This document shows positions 9,902-16,616 of a DNA stretch of 64,000 nucleotides, piece after piece. The stretch spans positions 689,501 to 753,500 of the forward strand of contig AP024683.1 in the NCBI GenBank assembly GCA_025999455.1. The letters are read 5' to 3'. The stretch comes from Geminicoccaceae bacterium. GTDB taxonomy: Bacteria > Pseudomonadota > Alphaproteobacteria > Geminicoccales > Geminicoccaceae. Position 1 is the stretch's first letter; every line of letters begins with the position of its first letter. Under the pieces are notes generated by a model. That model ran no database searches. It saw only the letters and a program-made list of their open reading frames with translations, and had not been told where the DNA came from. Both the position numbers and the translations under genes were made by a program.

Positions 9902-10876
9902 ATGGACGCGATCTGGCTGCAGACCCTCCTTCTGGCCGACAGCACGGTGCGGCTCGCCACCCCGCTCGTCTTCTGCGCTCTTGCGGGTCTTCTTTCGGAA
10001 CGGGCCGGTGTCGTGAACATCGCCCTCGAGGGCAAGATGCTGGGCGGGGCCTTCGCGGCCGCTGCCGCCGCTGCCGTCACCGGCTCGGCCTGGATCGGTC
10101 TTCTGGCCGCGTGTACCTTCGCCTGTGCGCTCGCGCTCCTCCACGGCTTCGCCACGATCACCCACCGAGGCGAGCAGGTCGTGAGCGGGGTGGCGATCAA
10201 CATCGTCGTGGCAGGGCTCGGCCCGACCCTCGCCGATGCCTGGTTCGGGCAAGCCGGCCGCATTCCGCTTCCCGGCAGTGACGCCCGCTTCGCGCCGATC
10301 GAGCTCCCGGGCGCAGGTGGAGCCCCAGCGATACCCGTCCTGGGCCCGCTCTACGCGGAGGTCGTGAGCGGCCACAATTTGCTCGTCTATCTCGCCGTCG
10401 CCGCCGTTCCGACCGTGGCGTGGATCCTGGCCAAGACGCGGTTCGGCCTGCGTCTGCGCGCCGTGGGGGAAAGCCCCGAGGCGGTCGACACCGCTGGTAT
10501 CGGCGTCGAAGCGCTGCGCTACGCCGCGCTCCTGTCGGCCGGCCTGCTCTGCGGGCTCGCGGGTGCCTACCTCTCGATCGCCCAGAACGCCGGGTTCATC
10601 CGCGACATGACCGCTGGCAAGGGCTTCTTGGCGCTCGCGGCCTTGATCTTCGGCAAGTGGCGGCCGGTGCCCGCGGTCCTCGCTTGCCTCCTGTTCGCGT
10701 TCGCCGACGCGGCCCAGGTGCGCCTGCAAGGCACGCCCCTGCCGTTCGTCGGCACGGTTCCCACCCAGGCCATCCAAGCCCTTCCCTATCTCCTCACGCT
10801 CCTGTTGCTCGCCGGGTTCGTGGGCCGCGCCGTGGCACCGCGGGCGCTCGGTCGACCCTACGTGAAGGACCGATGA
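9902..10876 (+). CDS. Nucleoside ABC transporter permease 2 (NupQ-like)
   Basis: This 324-residue permease is the second channel subunit. The N-terminal LATPLVFCALAGLLSERAG and VVNIALEGKMLGG motif is typical of this half. Later family marks are TGIGVEALRYAALL-like and GKGFLALAALIFGKW. Around eight membrane helices are evident. ATG 9902 follows the partner's stop by one base. Its own stop overlaps the deaminase-phosphorylase start as ATGA, so uptake and breakdown genes are translationally coupled. Confidence 0.9.
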   Translation: MDAIWLQTLLLADSTVRLATPLVFCALAGLLSERAGVVNIALEGKMLGGAFAAAAAAAVTGSAWIGLLAACTFACALALLHGFATITHRGEQVVSGVAINIVVAGLGPTLADAWFGQAGRIPLPGSDARFAPIELPGAGGAPAIPVLGPLYAEVVSGHNLLVYLAVAAVPTVAWILAKTRFGLRLRAVGESPEAVDTAGIGVEALRYAALLSAGLLCGLAGAYLSIAQNAGFIRDMTAGKGFLALAALIFGKWRPVPAVLACLLFAFADAAQVRLQGTPLPFVGTVPTQAIQALPYLLTLLLLAGFVGRAVAPRALGRPYVKDR

Positions 10877-12096
10877 ACGACCTCGTGACCGCCGCCGCGC
10901 TGGCCCGCACGCGGGCTTGGGCTCCCTATTCGGGTTTCGCCGTCGGCACCGCCCTGCGTGCCGCGAGTGGACGCGTGGTGGCGGGCTGCAACGTCGAAAA
11001 CGCGGCCTACCCACTCGGCCAGTGCGCGGAGGCCAACGCCTTGGGTGCGCTGGTCGCCGCCGGCGAGCGGCGTGTCGTCGAGGTCCTCGTGATGGCCGAG
11101 GGCCCACCACCCTGCACGCCGTGCGGTGGGTGTCGGCAGCGGCTCGTCGAATTCGCCGAACCGTCGACGCCGGTGCACGTCGCCGCCCCGGACGGCTCCC
11201 TCCTCCTCTCGACGACCTTGGGTGAGCTTTTGCCGGCGGCCTTCCGTCTGCCGTCGCGGACGGTGCCCGCCCCCGCCGATCCGGTCGCGCTCGTCCGCGA
11301 CCGCGCGGTAGGCTTCGGCCCCGAGGTCGGGCTGGTCTTGGGCTCCGGCCTCGGCGCGGTCGCCGACCGGATCGCACCGATCGTCGACCTCGACACGCGG
11401 GAATTGCCGGGCTTTCCCGTACCGGCCGTCGAGGGGCATCGGGGCCGGCTCCGGCTCGGGGAGCTGGCCGGTGTGCCGGTCGCCTGCCTCGTCGGACGTC
11501 CCCACCTCTACGAAGGCCATCCACCCGCCACGCTCGCGCAACCGATCCGACTGCTCCGCGCCCTCGGCTGTACGCGGGTGATCCTGGTGAGCGCCGTGGG
11601 CTCGCTGCGGCCGGAGCTCGGCCCGGGGACCCTGGCCCTGGTGACCGACCACCTCGATTTCCACGGGACCAACCCGCTGGTCGGGCCCAACGACGATCGG
11701 ATCGGGCCGCGCTTTCCCGACCTCGTGGACCTCTACGATCCGGTGCTGCGCCGTGCCCTGGCGGACGCGGCCCGATCGTCGGGGACACCCTTGGCCGAGG
11801 GTGTGCTCGCCGGCCGGCTCGGCCCGTGCTTCGAGACGCCCGCCGAAATTCGGATGCTCCGCCTTCTGGGCGCCGACCTCGTCGGGATGTCGATGGTGCC
11901 CGAAGCCATCGCCGCGCGCCATTGCGGGTTGCGCGTGCTCGGGATCGGGGTTGTCACGAACTTGGCTGCCGGCCTCGCGCCAGCACCCCCGAGCCACGCC
12001 GAGACGCTCGCCCAGGCCGCAGCGGCCGCCGACCGGCTCGCCACGCTGTTGGAGGCCGCCCTGCCGGAGCTCGCCCGATGCCCTCGAGCCCTCTGA
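10873..12096 (+). CDS. Cytidine deaminase-purine nucleoside phosphorylase fusion
   Basis: One 407-residue frame encodes two salvage enzymes. Residues about 1-130 are a tetrameric-type cytidine deaminase. It has NVENAAYP, zinc ligands Cys51 (CAE, Glu53 as proton shuttle), Cys84 and Cys87 (PCGGCRQ). Residues about 140-405 are a trimeric-type purine nucleoside phosphorylase, with LGSGLG at 156-161, EGHRGRL, GRPHLYEGH, LVTDHLDFHGTNPL, GPCFETPAEIR, GMSMVPEA and VTNLAAG. The linker is roughly ten residues and the frame has no stop or shift. The product would deaminate cytidine to uridine and phosphorolyse inosine or guanosine to base plus ribose-1-phosphate. It overlaps the permease by four bases and deoC by 19. 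Confidence 0.93.
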   Translation: MNDLVTAAALARTRAWAPYSGFAVGTALRAASGRVVAGCNVENAAYPLGQCAEANALGALVAAGERRVVEVLVMAEGPPPCTPCGGCRQRLVEFAEPSTPVHVAAPDGSLLLSTTLGELLPAAFRLPSRTVPAPADPVALVRDRAVGFGPEVGLVLGSGLGAVADRIAPIVDLDTRELPGFPVPAVEGHRGRLRLGELAGVPVACLVGRPHLYEGHPPATLAQPIRLLRALGCTRVILVSAVGSLRPELGPGTLALVTDHLDFHGTNPLVGPNDDRIGPRFPDLVDLYDPVLRRALADAARSSGTPLAEGVLAGRLGPCFETPAEIRMLRLLGADLVGMSMVPEAIAARHCGLRVLGIGVVTNLAAGLAPAPPSHAETLAQAAAAADRLATLLEAALPELARCPRAL

Positions 12097-12863
12097 CCGA
12101 AGCCCTCGAGAAGGCTCGTCGCGCCCGAGCCGATGCCGCGATCGCCCGTCGAATCGTCCCGCTGCTCGATCTCACGAGCCTGCGCGGCGACGAAAGCGCC
12201 ACCGAAATCGAGACCCTGTGCGCCCGCGCCGTCCGCTACGGGGTCGCGGCGGTGTGTATCCTTCCCGCTCGTCTCGGCACGGCGCGGACGGCCCTCGCGG
12301 GCTCGTCGGTCCGGCTCGCCACCGTGGCGGGCTTCCCCGAAGGCGGCGACGACATCTCTGCCACCGCGGCCGAAGTCTCGGCGGCGGTTCGGGAGGGTGC
12401 GCAGGAAGTCGACATCGTGGCGCCCCTCGCGGCCCTGCGCGAGGGCGACGTGGCGAGCGTGAGCGAGCTCGTCGAAGCCTGTCGCGCGGTGGCGGGACCG
12501 GAAGTGACGCTCAAGATCATCCTCGAGACCGGGCTGCTCCGCGACCCGGCACTGATCACCGCGGCGGCGCGGGCTGCGGTGATGGGGGGTGCGGATTTCT
12601 TGAAGACCTCGACCGGCAAGATCGCCGAGGGCGCCACCCTCGAGGCGGCCGCCCTCTTGTTGCAGGTCGTCGAGGAGACGGGGGGCCGCGTGGGTGTCAA
12701 GCTGTCCGGCGGCATTCGCACGGCGGACCAGGCGGCGCCTTATCTCGTGCTCGTCGAGTCCACCCTCGGGGCCGCTCGGATCTCCCCCGCCCGTGTGCGC
12801 TTCGGTGCTTCGGCCCTGCTCGACGATCTCCTGCGGGTCGCCGGTGTCGATCCGGTCGGCTAG
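12078..12863 (+). CDS. deoC: Deoxyribose-phosphate aldolase
   Basis: The 261-residue class I aldolase splits 2-deoxyribose-5-phosphate into acetaldehyde and glyceraldehyde-3-phosphate. The Schiff-base lysine sits in DFLKTSTGK and the second active-site lysine in GVKLSGGIRT. PLLDLTSLRGDE near the N-terminus is the usual opening strand. ATG 12078 lies inside the end of the preceding fusion gene (19-base overlap), indicating coupling. It would consume deoxyribose phosphate made by the phosphorylases, although the phosphopentomutase step has no gene in this operon. Confidence 0.95.
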   Translation: MPSSPLTEALEKARRARADAAIARRIVPLLDLTSLRGDESATEIETLCARAVRYGVAAVCILPARLGTARTALAGSSVRLATVAGFPEGGDDISATAAEVSAAVREGAQEVDIVAPLAALREGDVASVSELVEACRAVAGPEVTLKIILETGLLRDPALITAAARAAVMGGADFLKTSTGKIAEGATLEAAALLLQVVEETGGRVGVKLSGGIRTADQAAPYLVLVESTLGAARISPARVRFGASALLDDLLRVAGVDPVG

Positions 12864-12873
12864 GCCGAGCCCG

Positions 12874-14202
12874 ATGTTCCTGCCGCAGGAGATCATCCGC
12901 AAGAAACGCGACGGCGGCGAGCTCGGGCCCGACGAGATCGAGGCCTTCGTCGCGGGACTGGTCGACGGCCGGGTGGCCGACGCGCAGGCCGGCGCGTTCG
13001 CCATGGCCGTGTGCCTGCGCGGCATGAGCGTCGCCGAGACCGTCGCCTTGACCCGGGCCATGGCTCGGTCGGGCCGAGTCTTGTCGTGGCCGGACCTTCC
13101 GGGCCCGGTCGTCGACAAGCACTCGACCGGCGGGATCGGCGACAAGGTGAGCCTGATCCTCGCACCCCTCGTCGCCGCGTGTGATGCCTACGTGCCGATG
13201 CTTTCGGGCCGCGGGCTAGGCCACACGGGCGGCACGCTCGACAAGCTCGAGAGCATCCCGGGCTATCGCGCCGAGGTCGACCTCGAGCGTTTCCGCTCCG
13301 TCGTCCGCGAGGTCGGCTGCGCGATCGTCGGGGCGACGGGGGACCTCGCACCGGCCGACCGCCGCCTCTACGCCATCCGCGACGTCACGGCGACGGTCGA
13401 ATCGATCCCGCTCATCACCGCCTCGATCCTCTCGAAGAAGCTGGCCGCCGGCCCCTCCGCCCTCGTCATGGACGTGAAGGTCGGATCGGGAGCGTTCCTG
13501 CCCGGTCTCGACCAGGCTCGCGCGCTCGCCCGCTCGATCGTCGAGGTCGCGGAAGGGGCCGGGCTCGCGTGCCGGGCGCTATTGACCGACATGAGCCGCT
13601 GTCTCGGCCGGGCGGCAGGCAACGCCCTCGAAGTGGCGGAAGCGATCTCGGTTCTGCGCGGCGAGCCGGCCGATCCGGCCTTGCTCGAGGTGACGATGGC
13701 TCTCGCGGCCGAGCTCCTCGTCATGGGCGGCTCGGCGGAGCACGAGGCGGCGGCCCGCGACACGCTCGCGAAGGCGCTCTCGGACGGCCGCGCCGCCGAG
13801 CGTTTCGCCCGGATGGTGACGGCGCTCGGCGGGCCTAGCGATCTTCTCGAACGGCCCGAGCGGCGGCTCCCGATGGCGCCCGTCCGGGAGCCTTTGGATC
13901 CGCCGCGGCCCGGATGGGTGGCGCGGATCGACGGGCGGGCCCTCGGTGTCGCCATCGTCCGGCTCGGCGTCGGCCGAGCGCTGCCCGGTGCGCCGATCGA
14001 CCCGGCGGTCGGCTTGTCCCGTGTCGTGGCACCGGGCGAACGGGTAGGTGACGGCGTTCCCCTCTGCTTCGTCCACGCCCGCGATCGCGCGGACGTCGCT
14101 GCACTGCACGCCGAGCTCCGGGCGGCCTTCGAGATCACGGAGACACCGCCCGTGCCCACGCCCCTGGTCTACGAGAAACTCGCGCCGTCCGCGCGGCCTT
14201 GA
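12874..14202 (+). CDS. deoA: Thymidine phosphorylase
   Basis: The 442-residue enzyme phosphorolyses thymidine (and deoxyuridine) to base and deoxyribose-1-phosphate. The signature KHSTGGIGDKVSL binds phosphate and nucleoside. MLSGRGLGHTGGTLDKLESIPG, DVTATVESIPLI and VGSGAF are further family blocks. Length is as expected (about 440). ATG 12874 follows deoC by ten bases. Paired with the cytidine deaminase domain upstream, it lets imported pyrimidine nucleosides enter central metabolism. It is the last operon gene; a hairpin terminator follows at 14240-14263. Confidence 0.95.
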   Translation: MFLPQEIIRKKRDGGELGPDEIEAFVAGLVDGRVADAQAGAFAMAVCLRGMSVAETVALTRAMARSGRVLSWPDLPGPVVDKHSTGGIGDKVSLILAPLVAACDAYVPMLSGRGLGHTGGTLDKLESIPGYRAEVDLERFRSVVREVGCAIVGATGDLAPADRRLYAIRDVTATVESIPLITASILSKKLAAGPSALVMDVKVGSGAFLPGLDQARALARSIVEVAEGAGLACRALLTDMSRCLGRAAGNALEVAEAISVLRGEPADPALLEVTMALAAELLVMGGSAEHEAAARDTLAKALSDGRAAERFARMVTALGGPSDLLERPERRLPMAPVREPLDPPRPGWVARIDGRALGVAIVRLGVGRALPGAPIDPAVGLSRVVAPGERVGDGVPLCFVHARDRADVAALHAELRAAFEITETPPVPTPLVYEKLAPSARP

Positions 14203-14227
14203 CGAACGGTCGGGCGCCGGCCTAGAT
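14199..14227 (+). promoter_or_regulatory. Sigma-70 promoter of rpmB
   Basis: TTGACG at 14199-14204 and CTAGAT at 14222-14227 are 17 bases apart, close to the alphaproteobacterial pattern of TTGAC and CTATAT-like boxes. The -35 box overlaps the deoA stop region. Predicted transcription begins near 14234, just before the terminator hairpin. Confidence 0.55.
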
Positions 14228-14239
14228 CGCGACCCAGCC

Positions 14240-14263
14240 GGCGGGCCCCGAGGCCCGCCTTTT
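14240..14263 (+). terminator. Rho-independent terminator after deoA, inside the rpmB leader
   Basis: A perfect 8-bp stem (GGCGGGCC at 14240-14247 with GGCCCGCC at 14252-14259) and a four-base loop are followed by TTTT at 14260-14263. It should end the nucleoside operon. Because the likely rpmB promoter lies upstream, it also sits at the very 5' end of the rpmB message. Confidence 0.75.
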
Positions 14264-14288
14264 CGTTGTTGCGTGAGAGGATCTTCCG

Positions 14289-14573
14289 ATGGCCAGGCGC
14301 TGCGTGCTTTCCGGCAAGGGCCCGATGACCGGCAACAACGTCAGCCACGCCAACAACCGGACCAAGCGCCGGTTCCTGCCGAACCTGCAATATCGCCGGC
14401 TCTACAGCGAGGTGCTCGGCGAGACGGTGGCGCTCCGGATCGCCACGAGCACGCTCCGCACGATCGAGAAGCGCGGCGGCATCGACGGTTATCTGCGCTC
14501 GGTCTCCGAGGCCGACTTGCCGTCGGAGCTGGTTCGGTTGAAGCGGCGGATCGAGGCCCGCGCCAACGCTTGA
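14289..14573 (+). CDS. rpmB: 50S ribosomal protein L28
   Basis: The 94-residue protein starts [20 protein letters not shown], the classic L28 opening, and contains [12 protein letters not shown]. The C-terminal extension to 94 residues is typical of alphaproteobacteria (about 78 in E. coli). ATG 14289 is preceded by GAGAGG. It has its own promoter at 14199-14227. Its last 85 bases overlap the end of the convergent lipoprotein gene on the other strand. Confidence 0.97.
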   Translation: MARRCVLSGKGPMTGNNVSHANNRTKRRFLPNLQYRRLYSEVLGETVALRIATSTLRTIEKRGGIDGYLRSVSEADLPSELVRLKRRIEARANA

Positions 14574-15598
14574 GGCGTCCACTCGAGCGTCAACAACAGG
14601 GTCCGCTGCAGCGGGCTGTAATTGTCGTCCGACACGAGCCAGACCCGCACGGGTCCGCCGGGCTCGACCGGTTCGACCGCGACCGCCTCGATATTGTCGA
14701 CCGTCGGCGAACCGCCGAGCCGGGCGAGCTCGACGAGCGGCTCGATGGGATCGGGAAGGTCGGCCGGGTCCCCGACCGGGGTCGCCGTAAGCCGCGCGGC
14801 GAACCCGGACAAGGCCGACAACCGACGCTCCACCACGTAGAGCCAGCCCTCGTGCCAAGCCGCGCCGGTCGGCGCGAAGCCCGCGGCGGATCGGTAGGTC
14901 AGGAACCGAGGCCCCCCGGGAGCGAGGAGGGCGGCCGGATGCAGGTCGCCTGGGCCGTGCTCGGCGATCGCGAGAACCGTGTCGCCCGGCAGGCCGGCCA
15001 AGGCTTCGATCCCGCGATTGGCAGGCAACCGGGTCAGTGGGGCGGGGAGTGGGCGAGGCTCGAGCTCGAGGGCCCGTCCGTTCGCCGGCTCGACACGCGG
15101 CAGCTGCGCGAACGCGTGGCGTCCCTCGAGGGCGATCAGGATCCGGCCGTCGTTCGAACGCGCCAGCTCCTCGGCATCGGGCGGCCGTCCCTCGACCCGT
15201 AAGGCTCGCACCTGCCACGATCCGCTTCGAAAGGGCGGTGCCGCACGCAGGTCCCGCTCTGCCGACCAGAGCCAACCGCGATCGCTCAACAAGAGGAACC
15301 GATCCCGGTCCACGAGCAGGCCCGAGAAGCCACCGAACCGCGCATCGGCCGAGCGGAGCAACCAGCCGGCTCCGATCGCGGCACTCGGATGGAGCCGCGC
15401 CGCCGAGGTCAACTCGCCGCTGTCGAGAGCTCGGACCCGAACGAGCGGGGCCCCCTCGCGGTCGGCGGCCGGTCCCGCACATGCCGGTAGGGTCCCGAGG
15501 ACGGCCGCGGCAACCAGGGCCCCGAGAAAGCGTCGGCACGAACGAAAAGGGCCCGCCTCGCGGCGGGCCCTCGGCATTCGAACGACGGTTCGGCTCAC
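14489..15598 (-). CDS. Esterase-like phytase-family lipoprotein
   Basis: The protein of up to 369 residues has a hydrophobic leader ending in a lipobox-like LPAC ([15 protein letters not shown]), so it is probably an envelope lipoprotein. The mature part reads as a beta-propeller-like esterase-like activity of phytase domain, with [39 protein letters not shown] and [12 protein letters not shown] 15598 overlaps the stop of the upstream Bax1-type gene (GTGA); ATG 15577 is an alternative. A terminator hairpin sits inside its first codons. The last 85 bases overlap rpmB on the opposite strand. Its substrate cannot be told from sequence. Confidence 0.75.
   Translation of the reverse strand: MSRTVVRMPRARREAGPFRSCRRFLGALVAAAVLGTLPACAGPAADREGAPLVRVRALDSGELTSAARLHPSAAIGAGWLLRSADARFGGFSGLLVDRDRFLLLSDRGWLWSAERDLRAAPPFRSGSWQVRALRVEGRPPDAEELARSNDGRILIALEGRHAFAQLPRVEPANGRALELEPRPLPAPLTRLPANRGIEALAGLPGDTVLAIAEHGPGDLHPAALLAPGGPRFLTYRSAAGFAPTGAAWHEGWLYVVERRLSALSGFAARLTATPVGDPADLPDPIEPLVELARLGGSPTVDNIEAVAVEPVEPGGPVRVWLVSDDNYSPLQRTLLLTLEWTPQALARASIRRFNRTSSDGKSASETERR
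15545..15570 (-). terminator. Rho-independent terminator of the Bax1-type gene, inside the next gene
   Basis: Reading the minus strand, a perfect 9-bp stem (arms 15570-15562 and 15557-15549) with a four-base loop is followed by TTTT (15548-15545). It lies 25 bases after the Bax1-type stop, within the leader-peptide codons of the downstream lipoprotein gene. Confidence 0.7.
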
Positions 15599-16314
15599 TC
15601 GCGGTTCTGGCCGAACAGCTGGAGCAGCATCATGAAGAGGTTGATGAAGTTCAGGTAGAGGCTGAGAGCGCCCATGATCGCCTGTTTGGCGACGAGCTCG
15701 CCGCTCGCGCTCTCGACGTACTCCTCCTTGAGCCGCTGCGTGTCCCAGGCGGTGAGGCCGGTGAACACGAGTACGCCGATGACGCTGATCGCGAATTGGA
15801 GGGCCGAGCTGCCGAGGAACAGATTGACGAGGCTCGCGATCACGATGCCGATCAGACCCATGATCAAGAACGAGCCGAACTGCGACAGATCACGCTTCGT
15901 CGTGTAGCCGTAGAGGCTGACCGCGCCGAAGGTCGCCGCCGTGATGAAGAAGACCCGCGCGATGCTCGTTCCAGTGAACACCAGGAAGATGCTCGCCATC
16001 GACAGGCCCATGACGATGGCGAACGCCCAGAACGCGAGCTGCGCGGCGCTCACGCTCATCCGGCTAACGCGCGCGCTCAAGAAGAACACGAAGGCGAGCG
16101 GCGCCAGCATGACGACCCACTTGAGGGGCGTGCCGAAGATCGCCGCCATCAGGGGCGGCGAAGTGGCAACCACGAACGCCGTGAGCCCGGTGATGGCGAG
16201 GCCCAGGCCCATGTAATTGTAAATGGCCAGCATGTAGCTGCGCAGGCCTTCGTCGATGCGCTCGATCGCGACACCGCGGGCTTGCGCCACCCTGGGGTCC
16301 ATTCGAAACGCCAT
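15595..16314 (-). CDS. Bax inhibitor-1/YccA-family membrane protein
   Basis: The 239-residue protein has seven hydrophobic segments and belongs to the Bax1-I family of inner-membrane proteins; bacterial members are linked to FtsH control (YccA) or calcium leak (BsYetJ). Family marks are YMGLGLAITGLTA, GYTTKRDLSQFG and the C-terminal LTAWDTQRLKE with its conserved Asp, then LYLNFINLFMMLLQLFG. ATG 16314 follows GGAGGG by nine bases. A hairpin terminator lies just past its stop. Confidence 0.93.
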   Translation of the reverse strand: MAFRMDPRVAQARGVAIERIDEGLRSYMLAIYNYMGLGLAITGLTAFVVATSPPLMAAIFGTPLKWVVMLAPLAFVFFLSARVSRMSVSAAQLAFWAFAIVMGLSMASIFLVFTGTSIARVFFITAATFGAVSLYGYTTKRDLSQFGSFLIMGLIGIVIASLVNLFLGSSALQFAISVIGVLVFTGLTAWDTQRLKEEYVESASGELVAKQAIMGALSLYLNFINLFMMLLQLFGQNRE

Positions 16315-16616
16315 GGCTGTCGTCCCTCCGCGAGGCGCCGGGCTTACCGGTCAAGCGAACGATATGTGCCGACGGGCGCCGGCCGCAAGGGCTCGCCGGC
16401 ACCCGCTCGTTATTTGCCCGATCGACCCTTTGCCCGGCTTTCGAGAAGATGAAACCTCGTTCATGGCGTACGGCGGTGGCCGCTTCGCTCGTTCGTCGAG
16501 CGCGCGCCTTCGCCCCGCGCCCGTCGTCGCGTCCGGTTCGATTTCGAGGTGAGCGGCTTGCGCGAATGCACTCCCTGTGATTGTAGACTGCAACGAGAAA
16601 ACCGGGGGAGGCAGCG
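16315..16616. other. Intergenic region between divergent genes
   Basis: About 300 bases separate the divergent Bax1-type and lysozyme-fusion genes. I see no gene-like frame. The right-hand end is less GC-rich than its surroundings and holds a possible promoter at 16558-16586. A ribosome site GGGGGAGG at 16604-16611 serves the rightward gene. Nothing else stands out. Confidence 0.5.
16558..16586 (+). promoter_or_regulatory. Possible promoter of the lysozyme-peptidase-hydrolase fusion
   Basis: TTGCGC at 16558-16563 and TTGTAG at 16581-16586 are 17 bases apart, within a locally AT-richer stretch. The -10 box is poor, so confidence is low. Confidence 0.3.

Noticed and set aside
10873-12096. Possibility that the deaminase-phosphorylase fusion is a frameshift artefact
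   Set aside because: Both domains are in the same frame with a sensible linker and no internal stop. A lost stop codon cannot be excluded without resequencing, but nothing in the sequence suggests it.
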